This document shows positions 28,064 to 38,106 of a stretch of 64,000 nt of DNA, one piece after another (within the stretch, counting starts at the first letter, position 1; every line of letters begins with the position of its first letter). The stretch comes from Callipepla californica brunnescens. Lineage: Eukaryota; Chordata; Aves; Galliformes; Odontophoridae. The notes beneath the pieces were generated by a model. It saw nothing but the letters and a program-made list of their open reading frames with translations, ran no database searches and was not told where the DNA came from. The translations under genes and the position numbers were made by a program. The stretch covers positions 32,741,502-32,805,501 of the forward strand of contig JALIRH010000004.1 of the NCBI GenBank assembly GCA_023055505.1. Direction: 5' to 3'.

Positions 28064-28084
28064 GGGGGGGGGGGGGGGGGGGGG
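28064..28084 (+). repeat. poly(G) run, G21
   Basis: Twenty-one consecutive G on the plus strand. Such a run can form G-quadruplexes and is very prone to length errors in replication and sequencing, so the exact length should be treated cautiously. Confidence 0.85.
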
Positions 28085-29199
28085 TGGAAGCACTGCTGCG
28101 AAACTCAGACCTCAGACATCTGCTGAAGCACTGCCCGCAGGGCCCGTGAGGCAGCTCCCCTTTCCCCTCGTCAAAAAATGGCTACAGCCTGTTTGTCAGC
28201 TGTGGGCATCTTCAGAAAGTGAAAAACCTGTGGCGGGGGTTCACAGAAACGCTGGCTAATATGGCAAGACTGGCTGCTTAATGAGCCAGAGTGAAGGAAA
28301 AGGTCACGTGGTTCCAAAAACCCCTCCATACAACAAATGCCTGGAGCTGTCCTTAACTTTAATTAACTGCAGCATTACAATTCACTTCAAGCTTATTTTC
28401 CACCCCTGTCCGCTGCCCCTTACCTGGGCCTTGTAAATGGCCTTACATTTCAAAAATCCGGGCTGATAAAAGCTCTCCAAGGATGCTCTTCAGTTAGAGA
28501 AATCCACTGAATGAAGCTCTTCACAACCCTAACTACCAGTGACTGACTTCAAGATCACAAGAGTGTCTCTATAGATCTGGGAATCTGTGCTTCTGGGACA
28601 CAGCTAGGTGTGGGATAGCTGGAGCTTTTACTGGCAGCTGCAATTCATGCCAGAATATTTCTTCTCTCCCAGTTAAGTTTAAACTTCAGCTTCATCCCTG
28701 TGCATGATTCTTTTCTCTGTCAGCCGTAAATCCGCAATTTTAATTCCCCTATTTCTTGATTTGGACATAAACTGCCGTGTGAAAGCTGCAAGTTTAAAAA
28801 TAATTCAAAATAAAATCAGTACAAACCCATACTCTAAAAATGTGCAGGCTGCAGCCAATCATTAACTCAAGCCATTCAGGTTTAGAGATTTGGAAGCATC
28901 AGTGTATCAAGCTGCAGAAAAATAGTCATATATATATCTATATATACAGTTACTGCCTGAAGTAACAAATACCCTGATGCCAAAGAATGAATCTCAAGAC
29001 ATAACACCTCGTGTACAAAATAGCAGGAGTATGTATCCACAGGAGAAAGCAAAGATCTGTGTGCACGCTCCCTAAGCACAGCGTCTCCCAAGGCTTCTGC
29101 CATTACAGTCAGGCTTTCCACCAGGAACACACTTCTTACCCAGAGCAATTGGACACCAAATGCCATCCGGACATTTGAAAACCATCTCTGCACGTAATT

Positions 29200-29226
29200 G
29201 TTTTTTGTTTTGTTTTGTTTTGTTTC
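29200..29226 (+). repeat. (TTTTG)n simple repeat
   Basis: About five TTTTG-type units. Pentanucleotide microsatellite in gene-free DNA. Confidence 0.85.
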
Positions 29227-30060
29227 ACAGAAGAGGAATCCTTAACGTTCGATAAAACTCAGAGCTCATCACCTCTGACACTGTTACAACTGGAAGGTCT
29301 CTGTGCTCTACTGGTCAAACTGCAAAGGGTTTCTGCAGCGCTGCTCAGCTTTTGGTTCAGCTTTTTCTCTTTCCTCCACTTGCCTCGCTGGAAAGGACAA
29401 AGTTCACGTTAGGTTTGTTTGCGTTTTCTAGCTCGCGTGAAGGCCTGTGTATTTACTTTGCCTGCTGATCACCTAGCACGTACTGCAGTCTCCATAAAAT
29501 GTCAATGTCACATAAAATAGTTAATTATACAAGAATTGCATGTGATCCCTGCCAGAAGGAAAGCAGTTCAATGCAGCGCTTCAAGGGAAGCTTCCTCGCC
29601 TGAAAACACGACACAGCACAGCTCACTCTCACCAATTCCATTAGCAAAAGCCACTGCCCAGGGGGGTGGCAGCCCCCCTGCTGCAGCACCAGCCGCAGGA
29701 GCCACCCACTGCCCGTTCGGTGCCGTGCCACAGCCCTGCCCCACCGACAGCCCACAGCCACCGCCAAGCTGCCATGACTTTTAAAAACAGCCAAAAGTAT
29801 CGACCACGTGATGCCGCTTTTTTTTGTGAAAGAAAGCTTCCTCTCTAGTCTGACGCCTTCCTAAATTGCACGGGCAATGGACGCATCCTGTATTGCAAAC
29901 AAGGCTTGCAGCTGGAGAGCTGGGGGCGGGGGGAGCAGGGAGGAGGAAATGAGATGCAGAAACAGTAAATAGAAAATGCTTAGTCAGCAACTGTTCCTGC
30001 AGCATTAAAGGTGAAATGCAAATAGGCGCAATGCCAAGATTTAGATGAATTCGATAACGC

Positions 30061-30089
30061 CATCAACATCATCATCATCATCATCATCT
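30061..30089 (+). repeat. (ATC)n trinucleotide repeat
   Basis: About nine ATC/CAT units with one interruption, about 150 bp beyond the IRF2BPL poly(A) site. On the minus strand the repeat reads as ATG repeats, which gives a spurious poly-Met reading frame. Confidence 0.85.
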
Positions 30090-30251
30090 CACGACGTGTA
30101 TGTGGAAGTGTGCGTACAGCAGCACAATTAGTGTGGCGACCTGCAGCTCTCCCATCATGGAGACGTTTAAATGGGCACACGGTACGCGCACGCTGCCTGA
30201 GCTCTGCGAAGAACACCACTTGCTACTCGAGGAGTATTAATATCAATTGAA

Positions 30252-30257
30252 TTTATT
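30252..30257 (-). terminator. IRF2BPL: IRF2BPL polyadenylation signal AATAAA
   Basis: TTTATT on the plus strand is AATAAA on the gene strand, about 710 nt past the stop codon. About 30-45 nt further along the gene strand lies a GT-rich segment (GTGGTGTTC, within 30,210-30,225), as expected of a downstream element. Cleavage is therefore expected at about 30,230-30,240. Confidence 0.8.
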
Positions 30258-30622
30258 ACAATTTACTAAGCTCCAAGGCACATTACAGTGTTCTGTTAAC
30301 TACAGAAATGTATAAAGGACAAACAGAGCATGTTTTCATGTACAGCATTTTGCTCTACTGTTCAAAAGCATCCGTGCATCAATAAAAGCAAAAACGAAAA
30401 ACACATGAAGATTAAAAACGTTCAGATCAATAGAAACAAAACTGAAACATTTTCCTTACAAACTTGCAACAAAAAAACCCTCCCCCCAGAGCCACCCCAC
30501 CGTTTGCAAACAAAAAACAAAAACAGAAAAAATAAAGTGAAGGACTAACACTCAGGGCTCGTAAAACAGAAGCTGTCACCATTTTTCGTAGCAATTTTTT
30601 AGGCATCAACACTGGCCTTGGC

Positions 30623-30650
30623 AAAAAAAAAAAAAAAATTTTTTTTTTTT
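30623..30650. repeat. A16T12 block in the IRF2BPL 3' UTR
   Basis: Sixteen A followed directly by twelve T on the plus strand, giving A12-U16 in the mRNA. It is a near-perfect homopolymeric inverted repeat that could fold back or bind poly(A)- and poly(U)-binding proteins. Confidence 0.85.
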
Positions 30651-30966
30651 CTTCTTTCTGTCAGAGAAGTGCATACATTTACAAAAATACACACCAGCAG
30701 CAGGTAATCGCTAAGGGCTATTAACTTGGTACCTAGCCAACACACTGCCAAAGAAATGAGAACAGGTATTATGTAGTAACCAAACAATATTATATTCTGT
30801 TTAACAAAAACCAGCTCTATCCTTCAAATGAAGAAGAGTACATACCTTTGTTTCAAAATATAGAAACATACGACGAAAATAATGTCTATACATAAGACTA
30901 ACTTTTGCAGTTCGTTATATTCACAATTCTACATCTTCAGGAGCCTGAAGGGATCGGATTTCCTAC

Positions 30967-33192
30967 TCAAGGGTCTCTCTCCTTTTTCACTTTAACGTCC
31001 CCGGCTAGGATGGTCGCGATCTCGCCCTGCATAAACGCCCAAGGCACATTGGAACCTACGAGGGGGCATTTCTCTCCGCTGGGGCAGTAGACCTCGCCGG
31101 TTGCCCCCTGGGCCTTGATGCTCTCTCTGGAACAGGGGAAGCAGAACTTGTGGCTGGGCACCGAGGGGCACTGAACAAAGTGGGTGTCCTCCAAGCGTTC
31201 GTGGCAAATGGTGCAGCACAGGGGCCCGCTGTTGGCCATGGGGGAGTCCGGAATGTTTTGGGGGTGCACTTGGTCCATGGCGGGGTGGGCGCTGGGGGGA
31301 GGAGGGGCCACTTGCAGGTTCATGTCCCCGTTGCGGGAGGCCAGGCGGCGCTGGCCCGGCACGGAGGCCGGTGACACGGGGCTGCTGCTGTTCCTGCGGG
31401 TGGAGGTGGTGGAGTGCACCGAGCTGCCGTCCTTGGGCGAGTGGGCATTACCCAGCGTGTCGGCCACCGACATGAGCGCAGCCATGGGGGACTGTCCGTT
31501 CTGGGGGGCGGACTCGGGCGGCGTGGTCCGGTTGGAGTGGGGCCCGAGGGGCGGCGGTGGCGGCGGCGGGGGGCCCCCGCCGTGCACCGCCCCGAAGCCC
31601 CCAGCCGACATGGTGAGCTTGAGCGCTTCGCTCTGACTGGCCATCCACTGCTGCCGCTGCTGTTCGTCGCTCAGCTTCAGGGCCCCCTCGGCCGAGTCCG
31701 AGGGCTCAGGGGACGCCTTCCTCTTACGCATGGCCCCGCTGCCGCCGCCGCCGCCGCCGCCCGGGCCCCGGGAGGCTGCGGCCGCACCCTGCGTCCCGCC
31801 AGCGCCGGCCCCCGGCCGCGGGAGGCTCACCAGCGCTGTGGGCAGCATGGGGCAGCTGGCGTCCAGGTAGGGCTGCGGCAGCATGTCAGCGCCCACCAGC
31901 TCCTTGAAAAAGCGCACGGACTCGGGCAGCAGATCCCCCAGCAACCGCCAGTCGCCTGAGCCGTGCTTCTTCTCGTACTCCAGGTACTTGAAACCCGAGG
32001 AGAGTCCGCGGCCGAAGTCCTTCATGCAGTCCTGGTACATCTGCTTGGCCACGCCGGAGGCGCTGCTGAAGACCGTGCCGGAGCCGCTGGGGTACTCAAT
32101 GAAGAGCTTCAGCTCATAGTCCATGCCCGGCTTGGAGACGGCGTCGAAGGCGAAGACGCGGCCGAGCAGGGCGTGATCCTTCTTGAAGCGCACCTCGTAG
32201 GGCGTGCAGCCGGCCAGCGTCAGCAGCGTGTCCCGCACGATCTTGGGCTTACTGGCCCACTCCTCGGCCCGGTTCCGCAGGCTCTCGCTCAGCTCAGCCA
32301 GCGCCTCGGCGTTGCGCTGCTTCTCTTTCAGCTCGCGCTCCTGGTCGCTGCTGGACACCGAGCCCGGCCGCTTGCCGCAGCCCTCCGGGGCCGAGCCGCC
32401 GCCTCCCCCGGCGCCGCCGCCGCCACCGCACGCACCCCCCTGCGAGGAGGCGGAGGGCGCCGGGGGGCCGCCACCGCCGCGGCCGCTCAGGCCCCCGTGC
32501 GGCGGAGGCAGCGCCACGCCGGAGGCGGCGGGTCCGTTGAGCAGGGTCTGCGGCAGCAGGTTGGGGGGCACGTTGAGCTGAGCGCCCGCCGCCCCCGGGG
32601 GCAGGCCGGACACCAGCCCGCCGTGCGCGCCTCGGCGTGAGGAGGAGGACGACGACGAAGAGTTGGGGCTCTGGCGGTTGAGCTCCGGCGGGCCGTCCTC
32701 GGGCGCCTTGGGGAAGCCGTTGGGCCCCCCGAGCCCGTTGGGCAGGCGGGCGCCGTGGCCGCCGCCCAGGCTGCCCGGAGGCGGCGGGTACTCGAAGCGG
32801 CCGCGCTGCTCGGCCGCCGCCGCGCTCAGCCCGTAGCGCTCCAGGCCGGACTGGGCGAGCCCCGAGGCCGCCTTGGAGGACGCGTCCACATGGTTGAGCT
32901 GCTGCTGGGCCGCCGCCGCCGCCGCGGCCGCCTCCTTGGCCGAGAGCGACACCGCCTTGACGCCGACGGGCGGCGGGGGGCCCGGGGAGCGGCCGTCCTG
33001 GAAGCAGCCGTGCGCCCGCTTCAGCTGCCGCGCCGTCTCTATGACGAACTCGATGCGGTCGGCGCCCTCGTAGTTGACGCAGCCGCGGCAGACGGGCTCC
33101 GTGAAGTCCCAGATCATGGCCCAGGGCATGCGGGGCAGGTCGCACAGGTAGCACGACTGCCGCCGTGACGACGACACCTGCGCGGCGGACAT
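30967..33192 (-). CDS. IRF2BPL: IRF2BPL, RING-type nuclear regulator (single exon)
   Basis: The CDS is 741 codons plus TGA in one exon, the known structure of this gene. In mammals the product (also called EAP1 or C14orf4) is a nuclear transcriptional regulator and probable E3 ubiquitin ligase, linked to control of puberty, Wnt/beta-catenin signalling and neuronal maintenance. The IRF2BP-type zinc finger spans about residues 10-66 (Cys14, Cys17, Cys35, Cys38; His61 and Cys63 nearby). The conserved central block spans about 283-433, beginning with a charged helix. A basic RKRK at 489-492 is a candidate nuclear signal. The RING-like finger spans 660-709 (Cys660, 663, 675, His681, Cys684, 687, 703, 709). 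The C-terminus ends in a VKKE sumoylation-type motif at 735-738. Between the domains are low-complexity tracts: Ala8-Gln3 (88-98), Ser8 (178-185), Gly-rich (255-266), Pro8 (541-548). The start is the first in-frame ATG, has A at -3, and begins the family's conserved [12 protein letters not shown]. It is shorter than the human protein (about 796 residues by memory), mainly because the poly-Q and poly-A tracts are short. Identification is secure. Confidence 0.97.
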   Translation of the reverse strand: MSAAQVSSSRRQSCYLCDLPRMPWAMIWDFTEPVCRGCVNYEGADRIEFVIETARQLKRAHGCFQDGRSPGPPPPVGVKAVSLSAKEAAAAAAAAQQQLNHVDASSKAASGLAQSGLERYGLSAAAAEQRGRFEYPPPPGSLGGGHGARLPNGLGGPNGFPKAPEDGPPELNRQSPNSSSSSSSSRRGAHGGLVSGLPPGAAGAQLNVPPNLLPQTLLNGPAASGVALPPPHGGLSGRGGGGPPAPSASSQGGACGGGGGAGGGGGSAPEGCGKRPGSVSSSDQERELKEKQRNAEALAELSESLRNRAEEWASKPKIVRDTLLTLAGCTPYEVRFKKDHALLGRVFAFDAVSKPGMDYELKLFIEYPSGSGTVFSSASGVAKQMYQDCMKDFGRGLSSGFKYLEYEKKHGSGDWRLLGDLLPESVRFFKELVGADMLPQPYLDASCPMLPTALVSLPRPGAGAGGTQGAAAASRGPGGGGGGGSGAMRKRKASPEPSDSAEGALKLSDEQQRQQWMASQSEALKLTMSAGGFGAVHGGGPPPPPPPPLGPHSNRTTPPESAPQNGQSPMAALMSVADTLGNAHSPKDGSSVHSTTSTRRNSSSPVSPASVPGQRRLASRNGDMNLQVAPPPPSAHPAMDQVHPQNIPDSPMANSGPLCCTICHERLEDTHFVQCPSVPSHKFCFPCSRESIKAQGATGEVYCPSGEKCPLVGSNVPWAFMQGEIATILAGDVKVKKERDP

Positions 33193-33717
33193 GGTGCCGC
33201 TGGCCGGGGAGCCGCCGCCGCCGCCGCTGTCGGGGCCGCCTCGCTCTTCTCCCGCGGGCCGGAGCTGGAAGGAGCGTCCGTACCTGCTCCGAGCGCCGTT
33301 CGCGGCCGAGGCTCGCCCGCTGCTAGCCGGGGACGGCCGCCGCCGCCCGCTCCCGGCGCTGCTGCCCCGGCGGGGTGGGGAACGGCGTCTGCCGCTGCCG
33401 CGGGGGGCTGGGCGGGGGTCGCCTTCTCGCCGCGTCTGTTTCCCGGCGCTCTCTGCCTCTCCGCCGCTGCTCCTCCTCCGGGAGGAGGCGGAGGTGCTCG
33501 GAGGAAGACGAGGAGGGAGGGGGGGGGGTGCGCGGGGGGGGGTCACCTTCCACCCGCCGCGGCTGCCTGCCGAGCTCGCGCTCCGTTCCCTACGCGCCGA
33601 TCCGAGCCGAACCGATCCGATCCGTCCCGCAGACGAGGGGGACCCGGGCGGAGCGCCGCGACTTCCCCGAGCCGCTCAGCAGCAGCGTGGCGAGCGGCGC
33701 CGCCTGCTCCTCACTCA

Positions 33718-33720
33718 CAT
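33718..33720 (-). promoter_or_regulatory. upstream ATG-TGA start-stop element
   Basis: On the gene strand an ATG is followed immediately by TGA, about 525 nt upstream of the IRF2BPL start. If transcription starts further upstream, this minimal upstream reading frame could slow scanning ribosomes. The following GTGAGT also resembles a splice donor, so the meaning is uncertain. Confidence 0.25.
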
Positions 33721-33877
33721 CCTCGCCGCTGTCTCGCAGTCCGAGCGCGCTGCCGCGCGCCGCCGCCGTGCCCGCGCACCCCCTCCTCCGCGCCGCGCCG
33801 CGCTCCCCCCGCGCCGCCCCTCCTCCTCCGCGCGCCCGGCTCGGCTCAGCATGGCTCAGCCCTGCCCGGCTCGGCGC

Positions 33878-33891
33878 GGGGCGGGGCGGGG
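33878..33891. promoter_or_regulatory. triple GC box / G-quadruplex candidate
   Basis: Three GGGG runs separated by single C, followed by further G runs at about 33,903-33,909. They form overlapping SP/KLF GC boxes and a putative G-quadruplex on the plus (non-coding) strand of the IRF2BPL promoter. Confidence 0.6.
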
Positions 33892-34638
33892 CGGCGCGCC
33901 CGGGCGGGGCCCCGCGTCACGACCCGGCTCCGCACCCAGCTCCCCCGCCGCCTTCCTCCGCCCGAGTCGCGCGTCCACTTGTTGCGCGCGGCACGCATGC
34001 CCGGCGCCCTGCCCGGCCGCGGAGCACGGCGGCGGGAAGCGCCCCTCCCCGCCGCACCGCCGGGCTGCGCCTTCTCGCTTCGCTCCCGTTTGCCGGGCGC
34101 CAGGCCGCCCCGCCGGAGGGTTCCCGCGCGTCCCCGACACGGGTGCCCGCGGTGCCGCGCGGGGAGGGGAGGGGCGGGGCGGCGGGCGAGGGAGCGCCGA
34201 GAGCGCGGGAGGAGGAGGAGGAGGGATCCCCGCGCGCCGTCGGAACGCCCGGCTTATTTTCCCGTTTACTCCTTTAACCGCCCGCCGACACCCGCGTAAC
34301 GCCGCCGCCGGGCAGGGCGCCCGCAACGGCTCCGCTCCGCGCAAATAAGCGGCACGTCCGCTTCGGCGGGAGGAAAGCGAAACGCAAACAGGGCCGGCCC
34401 TTCCCCCCGCCGAGCTCCGTGGGCGGAGCAGCGCGGCCGACGCCGGCGTCGCACGGAGCGGCGCCGCTCGTGCCGAGAGCACCGTTGCGTCACGGGCGCG
34501 CCCTGCGGCTCGCGCGGGGCACGGCGCCGCCCGCTGCGTCAGCGCCGCCCCGGGAGCCTCCGCCGCGCCGGGCGGCGCGGGGCTGCGCTGGGGGCGCGGG
34601 GCCGCGGGGCGGGCGCGGACGGCCGGACGCGAACGCGT

Positions 34639-34690
34639 GCGAGCGGCCGCTCGCTGGCGCCTGAGCGCCGAGCACAAAGCCGCCTTGTGC
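34639..34690. repeat. three stacked palindromes at the CpG-island shoulder
   Basis: Within 52 bp there is a perfect 16-bp palindrome GCGAGCGGCCGCTCGC (34,639-34,654), then GGCGC-CTGA-GCGCC (34,656-34,669), then GCACAA-N7-TTGTGC (34,672-34,690). Adjacent palindromes of different sequence suggest cruciform potential or dimeric protein sites. The symmetry is read directly; any function is inference. Confidence 0.7.
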
Positions 34691-35350
34691 CCGGCTAATA
34701 ACGTTCCACAGCTCACATGACGAAAAGTCGTTCCTTTAAATAATTCCTTTCGTATCGCCAGTGCGTCTCATTTCCATTTTTAGTTGTGTAAAGCGTTTTA
34801 TATGCGTCTGGTTATAATCTATGAAACTGGCGCACGAATCTGATACGTGTGCGAGAGGAGCTGCTTTAGAGGAGAAGCTTATTACGACGCACGCACCGAG
34901 CTGGCGGCGCAGACCGCGTTCCGCGAGGAGCTCAGCTCTAAGGCGGCGACCCGCGGGGAGCTGCGGGCCCGCGCTCCCAGCTCGGGGCTCGGGGCCGGCT
35001 GCCGGGCTCTCACGCCCGCGTGCCTTCACCTGACCGAACAGGTCAACTCCGCTCGCCGCAGCTCACGCAAGGTCAGCCCGTTCCGTGTCCTCGTGCTGCC
35101 CCGTGCCGACCGAAAAGCAGAGCGGAGCTGCGGGAGGAGGCCGGGCCCGCTCAGGCCGCGCAGGGTGCCGGAGCCGAGGCCGCGTATCGCCGCGCGGAGC
35201 CGCGGGCCGCCCGCCGCTGCCTCGCACGGCCTGGCAGGCAGCCGGGCCCCGCCGCCCCGAGCCCGCAAAGGGCCCTTATTTGGCAGCGCCCACCTCCGAG
35301 GAGCAGCCCGCCCTCCCCGCTCACGAGAGCTGCCTTTATGGGGGTGTAAA

Positions 35351-35740
35351 TAATAATCGCCTCAGATAGAATCTCGCCTCAGAAAACCATTTGCAGGTGC
35401 CGTCGACTCCCTCTATAGTTTGCGAACAGAAAAAGAGCAGAGATTAGCATCTGTGACCCGAGCAAACCGCCTTTACTTTTACTTGCAGGATACACGGTCG
35501 TGGAAATATGTTTGTTTTTCCGTAATGATTAAACCCCGATTTAAACTTTGGTCACGGGCACGCGCTGTACCATGACGCAAGCGGCACTTAAGGGTGAAGC
35601 GTCGGCGCGGCAACAATCTGGCCAGCAGCAGCGGCGATCTCTGAACGCTGATTGATGAAGAGAGCCGCAATGTAAATGCAAATAAATGGCACACCGTGGC
35701 ACCTTCACGGGGAACGAGTTGTCACGATCGATCTCATCTG
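35351..35740. promoter_or_regulatory. candidate promoter-proximal enhancer (HOX/PBX, POU, SOX words)
   Basis: Moderately AT-rich DNA just outside the CpG island with a dense set of developmental factor words: TAATGATTA, a symmetric homeodomain site (35,523-35,531); AACAAT, SOX type (35,612-35,617); TGATTGATGA, PBX/HOX type (35,649-35,658); and the exact octamer ATGCAAAT (35,676-35,683). It lies about 2.2-2.5 kb upstream of the IRF2BPL start codon. A conserved enhancer is plausible; no conservation data are available here. Confidence 0.35.
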
Positions 35741-36035
35741 TTAGGGGAGAATAGATTGAGCGGCGGCAATGTCACGGAGCTGCGGCGCACGGCAGCGCTG
35801 TCCCTGCTCGGGCCGCGCTGCTCACCTGGAGCCCGCGCACCCTGCAGGGCAGGGGCAGCAGCGTGGGCCTGGCGGGCTCCGTGCTGAGCCGGCCGGTGTT
35901 TGTTTAGCTCTGAAATAATCCAGGAATTAAAACTGCGTTTGGAGGAGGAAAAGAGGAAGCCCGAACAATGGAGCCATTCAGGTGCCCGGTCTGGCTGAAT
36001 GAAAAAAAGACGCGAGCAAACAAAAAATAGCGTCC

Positions 36036-36050
36036 GGGGGGGGGGGGGGG
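36036..36050 (+). repeat. poly(G) run, G15
   Basis: Fifteen consecutive G, about 2.8 kb upstream of the IRF2BPL start codon. Length is prone to sequencing error. Confidence 0.85.
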
Positions 36051-37280
36051 AAAGGACAGCGATGTGTTTAATAAAAGGGAGGGAGCACCAGGAGAGACCG
36101 TGCGGCAGTCGCGAACAACTGCTGCACCATTGCTTTTTGCGCAGAAATGCGAGTCAGCACTTCGGGTGCGGTGCTGGGACTCCGCGCATCGCCTGTCGCT
36201 CACAGCCCATCAGCAGTCCCTGTGGACAGGAACACAGCTCTCACTGTCAGAAGCAGCGTCTAACCCCTTCCTTCCAGAGCCAGGATAAACACTGCCGTCC
36301 AAGAATCCTTTCCCCTTTATTCCTGTTACCTTCTGTATTCCACACTAGCCGTGCACACGCACGTCTGCGTAACGCCAAAACAGCAAGTGGAGCCTTGGGT
36401 TTGAACGGAGGAATGATGGTAAGAAACACGAGGTGTGCAAACTGGGCAGCGCCTTAACGCAGCGGATAGGAAGCAGAGGGTGCACTGCACCACGAAGGAA
36501 GAAGGGACGCATCCCGTGTGCCTGACTGAGCCCCAGCTCTGCCGGGCTCTACTCCCGTGCCACCAAAGCACTGGGATCGCTATTGATCTGGGCACTGGAA
36601 TATTGCTGATCATCGATCGGCAGTCCAATGTTAATTATGCGGAATATAGGACAGCCCCAGCGTTTGCAAGCAGCAATAATTAGGAGCCCATGATCTCGGC
36701 GGTCTGGGAAAGAATGCTCTAAATGCTCCCAGCCTGGGAATGCGCTTAACTCTTTGCTGCTCGTGGTGTGAAGCTCTGGCACTGAGCGGTGTGGCGGTTG
36801 CAGCAGCTGCTCAGGCCAGAGGCACTCAGCCACAGAAAGGGCTCTTCCCTCCGTGGTCAGAGCAGCAGCTACAGCTGGAAAAAGTACAGGGGCCAGAAGG
36901 AAAGAGCACTCCCGAGAGTGTGATTTACATGGATTTACCTCAGTACAGCAAATAAAATAAAATCCGTCACAATCAAATTACTGGCTTCAAAACAATGTAC
37001 AGATTAGCGATGAACAGCGTGCTTGCAGGTAACGGGAACGTGTTCAGCAAATCAAAGCACAAACACTTCAGGAAGAAGTTGCAGAGTTTTGTCAAATTCA
37101 AAGTTGAACAACATTGTCTTCTACTAGAAGCTGCCACAAAGTGTCAAAACACCTGGTTACAAAGAACGGGAGTGTAATTACATGTTTCTGTTTATCATTC
37201 CAGTTCTCATCTCATTATAATTCTGTATTTCCCTACCATCCTTCAGGTAGCAAGCCTTGTTGACATACACAGAGCCTATT

Positions 37281-37330
37281 GCTTCCCTCCTCCCTTCCTT
37301 CCTCCCTCCCTCCTTCCTCTCATCCTTCCT
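37281..37330 (+). repeat. (TTCC/TCCC)n polypyrimidine tract
   Basis: About 50 nt of almost pure pyrimidine built from degenerate TTCC and TCCC units. Confidence 0.85.
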
Positions 37331-38106
37331 GTTTTTCTCTCCAGCCTGCAGCACTCAGACGTGTCCCAACAGCCACTGCCCAAAGTGCTGCCCGGTTTGG
37401 CGGTGCGTTTCCACATTTCTGCTCCCCGTGCTGCTCACAGCACCCGCAGCTGCCCTGCTGTGTGCCAGCCCCTGGCGCTGCCCACACCAAGGCACTTCGG
37501 TGGCCCCATGCCACCCAAATGTCCCGTTTTTGCCCCGGAAAGCGGTTACAGCGTGAGACCCAGCCCGAATGGATTTTCATACAGCTGACTTTATGTTTTT
37601 TAAACCCATCTGCGAGCCCAGATTTCCATATGTTAACCTTTGCCAAATCTTACAGTGCAAAATAAGACACCTATAATGAATTCTGCTAACCCTGCAAGGG
37701 ACTCAGCACTGGCTGATGCATTTCATGCTTGGATACGTGGAGACTGGGTCCTCTCCGCTGTTGTTATTTTTACTTTATCCCTGGACTGTTTTCATCTTAC
37801 ATCCTGTGGACGTAGTAAACAATCAACAATAATGAATCAACTGAATCGGTACATTTTTTTAAAGCTATTCCCACTGAGAGCCACTTGCACTTTCGTGACA
37901 GCTAAGAATCTGCCAAACATTAGCTTAGTTACCAGCAAGACGGCCCCCCTCCCTTCACCCCATACACAGATTGTTTATCAAAACGTTCTGCCAAGAAAAA
38001 TATCCCTGCTTTTGGCCTCCGCCAGTGATTAATAACACTTGAGAACTGAACAAAACTTCACTGTGTTTTCCAAAAATGGGGGAGGTGGGAAGAGGAGAGG
38101 CAAATT

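Larger units (their letters stand above)
26901..30234. other. gene-free stretch downstream of IRF2BPL
   Basis: Nothing coding is recognisable. It contains poly(A) at 27,355-27,373, a G21 run at 28,064-28,084, a (TTTTG)n tract near 29,200, an exact octamer at 30,016-30,023 and an ATC/CAT trinucleotide repeat at 30,061-30,089. It begins at the edge of CpG island 2 and ends at the IRF2BPL transcript end. Confidence 0.55.
30235..30966 (-). other. IRF2BPL: IRF2BPL 3' untranslated region
   Basis: The stretch runs from the stop codon to the only canonical minus-strand AATAAA I find between 30,240 and 30,966. It is AT-rich, unlike the GC-rich CDS. It includes an A16T12 block (30,623-30,650) and a 7-nt match to the miR-124 seed target (GTGCCTT on the mRNA strand, 30,275-30,281). 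The end is set by the poly(A) signal and the GT-rich sequence just past it. Longer read-through isoforms cannot be excluded. Confidence 0.75.
33193..35350 (-). promoter_or_regulatory. IRF2BPL: IRF2BPL CpG-island promoter and 5' UTR
   Basis: Extremely GC- and CpG-rich DNA continuing from the CDS to about 35,350. Stacked GC boxes (GGGGCGGGG) lie at 33,878-33,891. CRE/AP-1-like CGTCA cores occur at 33,915, 34,488 and 34,537. I see no convincing TATA box near the expected start region, which is typical of a CpG-island promoter with dispersed initiation. The exact start site cannot be read from sequence. The frame of the CDS stays open upstream to a TGA at 33,676-33,678 but has no ATG there. The island may also drive a divergent plus-strand transcript. 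Confidence 0.75.

Noticed and set aside
30061..30089. poly-Met reading frame on the minus strand
   Set aside because: Product of the ATC trinucleotide repeat, not a gene.
31963..32640. 225-codon plus-strand frame antisense to the IRF2BPL CDS
   Set aside because: Shadow of a GC-rich coding exon whose sense frame is a known conserved protein.
33191..34348. 385-codon plus-strand open frame opposite the IRF2BPL start and promoter
   Set aside because: It starts only because CATG gives ATG on both strands at the IRF2BPL start. Composition is the Ala/Arg/Pro/Gly pattern of CpG-island DNA, where stops are rare; there is no domain.
33856..34716. 286-codon minus-strand frame upstream of IRF2BPL
   Set aside because: Lies in the CpG island, has low-complexity Ala/Arg/Pro composition, is not in the IRF2BPL frame and resembles no protein.
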